Assembly: GCA_937890655.1 (NCBI GenBank)
Contig: CALADT010000057.1
Span: forward strand, 1-5,888
Direction: 5' to 3'
Source of the DNA: an uncultured Mucispirillum sp.
GTDB taxonomy: Bacteria; Chrysiogenota; Deferribacteres; Deferribacterales; Mucispirillaceae
Length of the DNA: 5,888 bases
The first letter of the stretch is position 1. Each line of letters begins with the position of its first letter. This document shows positions 1 through 5,281 of this stretch, in pieces. Both the position numbers and the translations under genes were made by a program. The notes below the pieces were generated by a model. It did no database searches. It was not told the origin of the DNA and was given only the letters and a program-made list of their open reading frames with translations.

Positions 1-216
1 ATTATATTAAATGGTGCTGTAATAGAAGAAAATTCTATTGTAGCAGCGGGAAGTATTGTTCCACAAGGAAAAACAGTGAAAGCTGGTTCTTTATTTATGG
101 GTTCGCCTGCTAAATTTGTAAGAGAATTAACAGAAGATGATTTAAAACATATAAAAAAGAATGCAGAAGAATATGTAAATTTAGTTAATACTTATAATAA
201 ATTAGGTATAAAATAA
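1..216 (+). CDS. Gamma-carbonic anhydrase-like hexapeptide-repeat protein, C-terminal part
   Basis: This is the last 71 codons of a plus-strand gene, open from the first base in frame 1 and ending in TAA; its start lies before the window. The visible part shows the final coils of a left-handed beta helix (NGAVIEENSIVAAGSIV, then a PQGKTVKAGSLFMG stretch). The motif GSPAKFVREL follows, and then a charged C-terminal helix rich in Lys, Glu and Asn. The G-x-PAK-x-vReL ending is characteristic of the YrdA/PaaY/CaiE branch of gamma-class carbonic anhydrase homologues, which are cytoplasmic trimers binding metal between subunits. The metal-ligand histidines lie upstream and are not visible, so catalytic activity cannot be judged. 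Other hexapeptide acyltransferases are a less likely alternative. It converges on the minus-strand block and is followed at once by a hairpin terminator. Confidence 0.85.
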   Translation: MILNGAVIEENSIVAAGSIVPQGKTVKAGSLFMGSPAKFVRELTEDDLKHIKKNAEEYVNLVNTYNKLGIK

Positions 217-224
217 TATATTAT

Positions 225-254
225 GGGGAGTATATAAACTCCCCTATTTTTAAT
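225..254 (+). terminator. Rho-independent terminator between convergent genes
   Basis: GGGGAG (225-230) pairs perfectly with CTCCCC (239-244) around an 8-base loop whose outermost T and A could add a seventh pair. The run TATTTTTAAT follows on the plus strand. It begins 8 bases after the stop of the carbonic anhydrase-like gene, which it should terminate. Read on the minus strand, the same stem is preceded by an A-tract and followed by ATAATATATTATTTT, a weaker T-rich tail. It may therefore also terminate the long minus-strand operon. The plus-strand T-run overlaps the queD stop codon. Confidence 0.75.
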
Positions 255-612
255 CTTTTGAATATTCAGCAGCTGAAGTATCAGTTTCCCATACAATTAC
301 TTTATCTACTTTTTCACCATAGTGAACAGCAAGTTTATCAAAAATATATTTTGCCATATTTTCACTTGTTGGGTTTACTTTTACAAAATATTCTAATTCA
401 TTAATATAAACATGGTCTAATTCATCCATAATTACATTTAGATGTTTTTTAAACTCTTTAAAATCTTCTACCATACCTAAATTATCTAATGTTTCAGATT
501 TTAAGTAAGCTTCTACTTTCCAGTTATGACCATGTAATCTTTCACATGCACCTTGATATTCTCGTAAATTATGAGCTGATGAAAAATGACTTTTTATTCT
601 AACTCTATACAT
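250..612 (-). CDS. queD: 6-carboxy-5,6,7,8-tetrahydropterin synthase (QueD/PTPS family)
   Basis: At 120 residues this is the normal length for bacterial QueD, which converts 7,8-dihydroneopterin triphosphate to 6-carboxytetrahydropterin early in preQ0/queuosine synthesis in the cytoplasm. The zinc-binding histidines are His14 (in SSAHNL) and His27/His29 (in CERLHGHNW). The catalytic set expected for the family is present: Cys23 before the HGH motif, Asp66-His67 (ELDHVYIN) and Glu109 (VWET). The PTSEN-type segment NPTSENMAKYI (80-90) is also intact. Together these favour QueD over a degenerate pterin synthase, although eukaryotic-type PTPS activity cannot be excluded from sequence alone. The start is supported by an AGAGG ribosome binding site 9 bases upstream of the ATG. 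The gene lies 14 bp after the pseudouridine synthase and is the last gene of the block. No other queuosine gene (queC, queE, queF) is in the window. Confidence 0.93.
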   Translation of the reverse strand: MYRVRIKSHFSSAHNLREYQGACERLHGHNWKVEAYLKSETLDNLGMVEDFKEFKKHLNVIMDELDHVYINELEYFVKVNPTSENMAKYIFDKLAVHYGEKVDKVIVWETDTSAAEYSKD

Positions 613-620
613 AAGTTTTT

Positions 621-626
621 ACCTCT
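621..626 (-). promoter_or_regulatory. Ribosome binding site of queD
   Basis: The minus strand reads AGAGGT here, 8 bases before the queD ATG. It is one of the clearest Shine-Dalgarno sites in the block and sits directly after the stop of the pseudouridine synthase gene. It suggests queD can initiate independently rather than by strict coupling, and it fixes the queD start. Confidence 0.6.
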
Positions 627-1349
627 TTATTTATAATTTAAGCCTGTGGCTTTATATAATTGTTTTATTTCTTCTCTTGACAATAATTCGTATTCTCCTG
701 GTTTTAAATTACCTATTTTTATAGGCCCTATGCGTATTCTTTCAAGACGTTTTACATGGCTTCCAAAATAACCAAACATATTTCTTATTTGCCTTTTTTT
801 ACCTTCTTTAATAATAACTTTATAATTTTGTTTTCCTGCAAATTTAATACTACAAGGTTGGTATTTTCCTTTAGGAGTATCAAGCCCTGATGCAAATTCT
901 TCTAATTCAATAGATGATAATAACCTATCTACTGTTACAAGATATTCTTTTTCCATTTTATAGTCTGGTTTTTGCATTCTTTGGATTAATTCTCCATCGT
1001 TTGAAAAAATTAATAACCCTTCGCTTTCATAATCTAGCCTTCCAGAATAAGGAAACTTTCTTCCTGCAAATATTTTAAATTTATCAAGCGTATCTTTTCC
1101 CCGCCCTTCTCCATATGCAGTTAATACCCTTCGTGGTTTATAAAACTTAAATACTTCAGGTTTACTTTCATATATTGGTTCATTTTGAATAAATACTACA
1201 TCTTCATTTTCATTAATTTTTATGCCTAACTCTTTAACTCTTGTTCCATTTACAGAAACCTTGCCTTCATCAATTAGTTGGTCAGCTTCTCTACGAGAAT
1301 ACCCTGTCATAGATGCAATATATTTATTTAATCTTACTAATTCGCTCAT
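627..1349 (-). CDS. rluB: RsuA/RluB-family rRNA pseudouridine synthase
   Basis: A cytoplasmic enzyme converting a specific uridine in rRNA to pseudouridine. Residues are numbered from the preferred start (240 aa). An N-terminal S4 RNA-binding domain covers roughly 4-60 (VRLNKYIA, then SRREADQLI and GKVSVNG). The catalytic domain follows, with the family signature GRLDYESEGLL at 103-113, in which Asp106 is the expected nucleophile. KMEKEYLV (131-138) and the C-terminal KEGKKRQIRNMF (181-192) are also typical. The ATG at 1349 gives a 4-bp ATGA overlap with the scpB stop and begins just before the S4 domain, as in most homologues. An in-frame ATG at 1373 would add eight residues and a 28-bp overlap, but it has only a weak AGAG upstream. 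The family is certain. The exact target (23S as for RluB, or 16S as for RsuA) is not, so the symbol rests mainly on the scpAB neighbourhood. Confidence 0.9.
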   Translation of the reverse strand: MSELVRLNKYIASMTGYSRREADQLIDEGKVSVNGTRVKELGIKINENEDVVFIQNEPIYESKPEVFKFYKPRRVLTAYGEGRGKDTLDKFKIFAGRKFPYSGRLDYESEGLLIFSNDGELIQRMQKPDYKMEKEYLVTVDRLLSSIELEEFASGLDTPKGKYQPCSIKFAGKQNYKVIIKEGKKRQIRNMFGYFGSHVKRLERIRIGPIKIGNLKPGEYELLSREEIKQLYKATGLNYK

Positions 1350-2224
1350 TGATTTTGTTTTAACTCCTGCCATTCTCTAAAAGTTGGTAATTCTGATAAA
1401 TCATTTAACCCAAAATATTCTAAAAAATATTTTGTAGTTGCATAAAGTAAAGGTTTTCCTGGCACTTGTTTTCTACCAACAACTTTAATTAAGTTTTTAT
1501 CTAATAAATATTTCATAGTTCCAGATGAGTTTACTTCTCTCATTTCCTCTACTTCTGCTTTTGTAACAGGTTGACGGTATGCTATAATTGCAGCAGTTTC
1601 AAGAGATGCTTTTGATAATGATTCTGTTTTTTCTCCAAAATATTTTTCTAAAAAACTGGTAACTTCTGCATCTGCAACTATTTGATACCCACCAGATACC
1701 ATTCTTATTCTAACACCTATACCTTTACTATTAAATTCTTCTGCATAAGTTATTAACCTATTTTCTAAATTAATAGGGTTTAACATTTTACTAAAAGTTG
1801 AAATTTCAATAGGTTTACCAGAAAGATATAATGCAGCATAAAAAATTCGCTGTTCTCTATTTTCAGATATTTCTTCATAATCATCTGCATTAGAAATATC
1901 ACTACTTTCTTCTTCTTTTTTCTCAAAATAACCATTATCATATTGTTGTGATAATTTTTCTTCATCAAGATTATCATCTTCAATAATATTATCAGCATTA
2001 TAAGGAGAAGTTAAATCAGGTAAAACATCTTTTACAGGGCTTGCATCATCAAGATATAAAAGTTTATTTTTTTCTTTTATTTCTTCATTTATAATATTAT
2101 CCATATAGTTTTCAAAAGCATCACTTAATTCTTTTATATCTTTATCATGATGGCTATTATCTTCTGTTTTAGTATTATCTGATATACTTTCAGGTATATT
2201 GTTATTTTCTTTATTATTTTCCAT
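1346..2224 (-). CDS. scpB: Segregation and condensation protein B with long acidic N-terminal extension
   Basis: ScpB dimerises through paired winged-helix domains and binds ScpA, forming with SMC the condensin-like complex that compacts and segregates chromosomes. The conserved core starts near residue 123: REQRIFYAALYLSGKPIEI opens the first winged helix (about 123-195). The second (about 203-275) carries the family signature, with LSKASLETAAIIAYRQPVTK at 203-222, GRKQVPGKPLLYATT at 250-264, and the FGLNDLSELP ending. The core matches whole ScpB proteins of about 170-200 residues. This protein has 292 because residues 1-122 form an extra Asp/Glu/Asn/Ser-rich tail without recognisable domains. 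The ATG overlaps the scpA stop by 11 bp, with only a weak purine-rich AAGAAG/AAAGGA region upstream, so coupling to scpA is likely. A start at Met41 is possible but would also leave a long acidic tail. Confidence 0.93.
   Translation of the reverse strand: MENNKENNNIPESISDNTKTEDNSHHDKDIKELSDAFENYMDNIINEEIKEKNKLLYLDDASPVKDVLPDLTSPYNADNIIEDDNLDEEKLSQQYDNGYFEKKEEESSDISNADDYEEISENREQRIFYAALYLSGKPIEISTFSKMLNPINLENRLITYAEEFNSKGIGVRIRMVSGGYQIVADAEVTSFLEKYFGEKTESLSKASLETAAIIAYRQPVTKAEVEEMREVNSSGTMKYLLDKNLIKVVGRKQVPGKPLLYATTKYFLEYFGLNDLSELPTFREWQELKQNQ
1364..1368 (-). promoter_or_regulatory. Probable Shine-Dalgarno for the pseudouridine synthase
   Basis: The minus strand reads AGGAG here, inside the end of scpB and 14 bases before the ATG at 1349. 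The spacing is longer than ideal. The site lies downstream of the alternative ATG at 1373, so it cannot serve that start. With the ATGA overlap it argues for initiation at 1349, probably coupled to the end of scpB translation. Confidence 0.45.
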
Positions 2225-2942
2225 TATTTTCTTCTTGTTCCTTTCTTAATGTTAGTAATATTTCTTCAAAATTACCATCTTGAAATGCATTTATTTTTTT
2301 CCCTTTCATAAGTTCTAAAATAGAACCAAAAGATACACATTTTTCAATTTTTTCATTACATGTGCATGCAATTTCGCTCCATAATGTTTTTTCTCTTGAT
2401 AAAATAAACTCTTTCACTCTTTTTGCTACTAACTCTGTTGCTATTTTAGAGTTTTTTACAACCATTTTCTTTTCTTTTTTACCAGTTGATATATTAAAAA
2501 ATGATGCTGCTAATTTAAAAGCATCTTCTGTATATAATTCTTCTCTTAATATGACAATAGAATCAGTCCTTGCTAAAAATTTTCCAGAATTATATTCAAA
2601 ACCTTTTAATTTTTGTGCCATATCTTTATAAAATGAATATTCAATTAATAATTGATTAAAACGGAATTTTGCTTCTTCTGGGTCGATATCATCTTCACTA
2701 TTTCCATCTCGTGGTAAAAGCATTCTTGATTTTAAATATACTAAATATGAAGCCATATTAATAAATTCTGCAGCCACTTCTATATCCATTTCTTTCATTT
2801 TTCTAATCTCTTCAATAAACTGAGAAGTAATATCAGAAATGGATACATTAAAAATATTCATCTCATTTTTATAAACAAGATGTATTAATAAATCTAGTGG
2901 TCCTTCATAATCTAATATTTTAATATCAAGTAATTCATTCAT
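2214..2942 (-). CDS. scpA: Segregation and condensation protein A (kleisin)
   Basis: ScpA is the kleisin subunit bridging SMC heads and binding a ScpB dimer in the bacterial condensin complex on the nucleoid. Its 242 residues are a normal length. The N-terminal SMC-binding region has the hallmark DYEGPLDLLIHLV (11-23) and the long helix VAAEFINMASYLVYLKSRML (56-75), followed by LP. A charged, less conserved middle (about 78-165) contains the expected ScpB-binding segment. A C-terminal winged-helix domain (about 166-236) follows, with the usual pattern of an IATELVAKRV helix and GSILELMKGKKI. That domain carries three closely spaced cysteines (193, 195, 202), which I do not recall as a family feature. 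The ATG overlaps the trpS stop as ATGA and no good Shine-Dalgarno precedes it, so translation is probably coupled to trpS. scpB follows directly. Confidence 0.95.
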   Translation of the reverse strand: MNELLDIKILDYEGPLDLLIHLVYKNEMNIFNVSISDITSQFIEEIRKMKEMDIEVAAEFINMASYLVYLKSRMLLPRDGNSEDDIDPEEAKFRFNQLLIEYSFYKDMAQKLKGFEYNSGKFLARTDSIVILREELYTEDAFKLAASFFNISTGKKEKKMVVKNSKIATELVAKRVKEFILSREKTLWSEIACTCNEKIEKCVSFGSILELMKGKKINAFQDGNFEEILLTLRKEQEENNGK

Positions 2943-3919
2943 ATTTGTATAGCTTTTCTAACTTTTTCCATAATGTTTGCTGCAAAATCGTTAGCTTTAT
3001 TTTGCGAATCCATTAAATATTCATCAATATTTTCTATTTGTTTTTCTAACTCTTTTTTCTTTTCTCTTATAGGGCAAATAAAGTTTTCAAGATTATTAAT
3101 TAAAATCTTTTTACACTCTATACAACCTATTTTAGCATTAGTGCAACCATCTACAATATTTTTCATTTCTTCATTAGTAGAAAATACTTTATGATAATCA
3201 TATACAGGACAAACATTTGGATCGCCTACATCTATTTTCCTTTGCCTTTTTGTATCTGTTATCATAGTTTTTATTTTTTTCTCAAGTACATCAGCTTCTT
3301 CTGTTAAAAGTATAGTATTATTAAGGCTTTTACTCATTTTTTTACCATCAAGACCTAAAAGTTTTGGGACATTTGTTAGCATAGATTCTGGTTCTACAAA
3401 TATATTGCCATAAAAATTATTAAATCTACGAACTATTTCTCTTGCTAATTCCACATGTGGAACTTGGTCTATACCAACAGGCACTAAATTAGCTAAATAC
3501 ATAATAATATCAGAAGTCATTAATACAGGATAACCTAAAAAACCATAATTTGATAAATCTTTATGGGATAAAGTATTAATCATATCTTTATAACTTGGGC
3601 ATCGTTCAAGCCATGCCACAGGAGTAACCATGCCTAATAATAGATATAATTCGGCAGTATAAAGATTATGGGACTGAATAAATATTGGTGCTTTATTCAC
3701 ATCTAACCCTGCTGCAACCCATGTTAAAACCATTTGACGTCGCATAGCTTTAATATTTTCTGGGTTATCATAATTAGTTGTTAATGCATGCCAGTCTGCA
3801 ACGGCAAAAAAACAGTCGTATTCATCCTGCATTTTTACCCAGTTTTTTATTGCTCCAAAATAATGTCCAATATGTAATTCTCCCGTTGGACGCATTGCAC
3901 TATATACTCGTTTTTTCAT
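2939..3919 (-). CDS. trpS: Tryptophanyl-tRNA synthetase with a [4Fe-4S]-type cysteine motif
   Basis: A class I aminoacyl-tRNA synthetase that charges tRNA-Trp with tryptophan using ATP in the cytoplasm. Its 326 residues are a typical bacterial length. The Rossmann-fold ATP-binding signatures are both intact: HIGH at 16-19 (in PTGELHIGHY) and KMSKS at 194-198 (in GLDGKKMSKSLNN). Also typical are SDIIMYLANLVPVGIDQVPH (136-155), which forms part of the tryptophan pocket, and FFAVADWHALTT (37-48). The C-terminal anticodon-binding part has Cys237, Cys259, Cys266 and Cys269, spaced C-x21-C-x6-C-x2-C. This closely matches the cluster-binding motif of Thermotoga maritima TrpRS (C-x22-C-x6-C-x2-C as I recall it), so an iron-sulfur cluster is likely. 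AGGAAAGG lies 3 bases before the ATG and fills most of the 14-bp gap to the protease gene. TyrRS is excluded by the overall TrpRS signatures. Confidence 0.96.
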   Translation of the reverse strand: MKKRVYSAMRPTGELHIGHYFGAIKNWVKMQDEYDCFFAVADWHALTTNYDNPENIKAMRRQMVLTWVAAGLDVNKAPIFIQSHNLYTAELYLLLGMVTPVAWLERCPSYKDMINTLSHKDLSNYGFLGYPVLMTSDIIMYLANLVPVGIDQVPHVELAREIVRRFNNFYGNIFVEPESMLTNVPKLLGLDGKKMSKSLNNTILLTEEADVLEKKIKTMITDTKRQRKIDVGDPNVCPVYDYHKVFSTNEEMKNIVDGCTNAKIGCIECKKILINNLENFICPIREKKKELEKQIENIDEYLMDSQNKANDFAANIMEKVRKAIQI

Positions 3920-3933
3920 GTACCTTTCCTAAT

Positions 3934-4578
3934 TTATATATTAAAAATTTTACCTAATATGCCAATCATAAAAGACATAATTGGGGACACAATATAGGTT
4001 AATATATTACTTAAAATTAAAACTGCAATTATAATAAAGTAATATTTTTCAGTAGATTCATATATTTTAGCCTTATCTCTAGGTAAAAAATTCCAAATGA
4101 TTCTAGCACCATCCATAGGCATAATAGGAAGTAGATTAAAAATACATAATGCTATATTAATTTGAATAGAATAAAATATCATTATAGCTAATGGTTCTGA
4201 TATGTTTACAGGTATCATAGGGTTTACAAATACTACATGTAGTTTTAAAATAGCAGCTGATAATATAGCTGTTAGTAAATTAGCCATAGGGCCTGCAACA
4301 GAAACTATTGCAACTCCATATTTATGGTTGAGGTTATTATAATTTACAGGAACAGGTTTTGCCCACCCTATAAATCTTGTAATCATAAGAACTAATAGCC
4401 CTAATGGGTCAATATGTGCTATTGGGTTAAGTGTTAATCTGCCTGCGTCTTTAGCAGTTCTATCCCCTAACTTATATGCAGCATATCCATGCATTACTTC
4501 ATGTATTGTTACTGCAAAAAGAAATGGCACAATAGATAAGGTTAAGCGTTGTATAAATGAATTAATATCAAATTCCAT
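3934..4578 (-). CDS. M50-family site-2-protease-like membrane metalloprotease
   Basis: A polytopic zinc metalloprotease of the short, PDZ-free S2P branch (YwhC/SpoIVFB-like), acting within the cytoplasmic membrane. At 214 residues it fits that branch. The zinc motif HEVMH is at 26-30 inside the first hydrophobic segment (about 12-34), with Glu27 as the catalytic residue. The third ligand is expected to be Asp156 in NLLPIMPMDGAR (148-159). Other branch hallmarks are GRLTLNPIAHIDPLG (46-60) and GWAKPVPVN (71-79). Further hydrophobic segments lie at about 60-70, 88-113, 129-150 and 180-208. The active site is complete, so it should be functional, but its substrate cannot be told from sequence. 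A modest AAAGGA ribosome binding site lies 11 bases before the ATG. It lies 15 bp after ispD and 14 bp before trpS, within the same operon. Confidence 0.92.
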   Translation of the reverse strand: MEFDINSFIQRLTLSIVPFLFAVTIHEVMHGYAAYKLGDRTAKDAGRLTLNPIAHIDPLGLLVLMITRFIGWAKPVPVNYNNLNHKYGVAIVSVAGPMANLLTAILSAAILKLHVVFVNPMIPVNISEPLAIMIFYSIQINIALCIFNLLPIMPMDGARIIWNFLPRDKAKIYESTEKYYFIIIAVLILSNILTYIVSPIMSFMIGILGKIFNI

Positions 4579-4593
4579 ATTTAAAATTATCCT

Positions 4594-5274
4594 TTATTTA
4601 AAAAACTTTTTTTTATAAAGATTAATTATATCCATATCTTCATAATAAGTTATTTTTATATTTTCATAGTTTGATAAAACAGTATATACAGGTATCTGCT
4701 CTAATTCGCAAGCTGATGCTTCATCTGTTACTATATTATCATTATTAATTGCTGTTTCTAATGCTTTTTCTATAATATCTTTTTTAAATACTTGTGGAGT
4801 ATGTGCAAGAAAAAGATTATCACGAGATAAAGTATTGCTAATAATATTATTATCACATTTTTTTAATGTATCTCTTACTGGTAAGACACATATACAAGCA
4901 TTATTTTCAAAAGCATTTTGTATTGTTGTAATAATTGTCTTATCACTTGCAAAAGGACGAACGCTATCATGCACAGCTACAAAATCAAAATGTGATTTTT
5001 TTATACAGTTTAAAACAGTATTTGCCCTTTCTTTCCCACCTTTTACATAAATTACTGGAATAGATATATTTAATTTTAATATAATCTCTTTAATATATTC
5101 TATATCATCTTCATTAGCACCGATTATTAACTCTGTAAAATTATATGCCTCTATTAGACGCTTAATTGTCCAATATATTAAAGGTTTACCGTCAATATCT
5201 ACAAATTGCTTTTTTTTATCTTGCGAAAAACGTTTTCCTATTCCAGCAGCAGGAATAATTAATGATACATCCAT
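4594..5274 (-). CDS. ispD: 2-C-methyl-D-erythritol 4-phosphate cytidylyltransferase
   Basis: IspD joins CTP and 2-C-methyl-D-erythritol 4-phosphate to give CDP-methylerythritol in the MEP pathway for isoprenoid precursors. Its 226 residues are the usual length for a stand-alone enzyme. The nucleotide-binding loop is PAAGIGKRF (8-16), followed by KKKQF (20-24). Further signatures are GGKERANTV (79-87), VAVHDSVRPF (99-108, family usual VHDAARP), LPVRDTLK (131-138), LSRDNLFLAHTPQVF (149-163) and TDEASACE (183-190). Arg151 and Lys207 (in ENIKIT) match the substrate-binding Arg and Lys of the Escherichia coli enzyme. The segment after Lys207 (TYYEDMDI) departs slightly from the common TTPEDL pattern. 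The start is 7 bp after the PIN/TRAM gene with only a distant AAGG upstream, so coupling is likely. ispF, often fused to or adjacent to ispD, is not next to it here. Confidence 0.95.
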   Translation of the reverse strand: MDVSLIIPAAGIGKRFSQDKKKQFVDIDGKPLIYWTIKRLIEAYNFTELIIGANEDDIEYIKEIILKLNISIPVIYVKGGKERANTVLNCIKKSHFDFVAVHDSVRPFASDKTIITTIQNAFENNACICVLPVRDTLKKCDNNIISNTLSRDNLFLAHTPQVFKKDIIEKALETAINNDNIVTDEASACELEQIPVYTVLSNYENIKITYYEDMDIINLYKKKFFK

Positions 5275-5281
5275 ACAATAA

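Noticed and set aside
613..626. Possible internal promoter before queD
   Set aside because: The 14-bp gap holds only a ribosome binding site. AT-rich -10-like hexamers occur everywhere in this DNA, so no promoter can be supported here or elsewhere in the block.
1780..1998. A 72-codon minus-strand open frame in another frame inside scpB
   Set aside because: It lies wholly within the ScpB acidic extension, has a biased Ile/Leu/Lys/Met composition typical of a shadow frame in AT-rich DNA, and shows no family signature.
1859..2224. The AT-rich, repetitive-looking stretch as a tandem repeat or a non-coding insertion
   Set aside because: No fixed repeat unit is visible; it is an open, acidic coding extension in frame with ScpB.
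2362..2631. Plus-strand open frame opposite scpA
   Set aside because: It is antisense to a clearly conserved ScpA and its Phe/Ser/Leu-rich translation is what a shadow of an AT-rich gene gives; no recognisable domain or ribosome binding site.
2973..3194. Plus-strand open frame opposite the trpS 3' part, hydrophobic enough to suggest a membrane peptide
   Set aside because: The hydrophobicity comes from reading Lys/Glu-rich helices of TrpS on the opposite strand; it has no independent evidence.
4835..5050. Plus-strand open frame opposite ispD
   Set aside because: It is antisense to strongly conserved IspD motifs and has no family match that I recognise.
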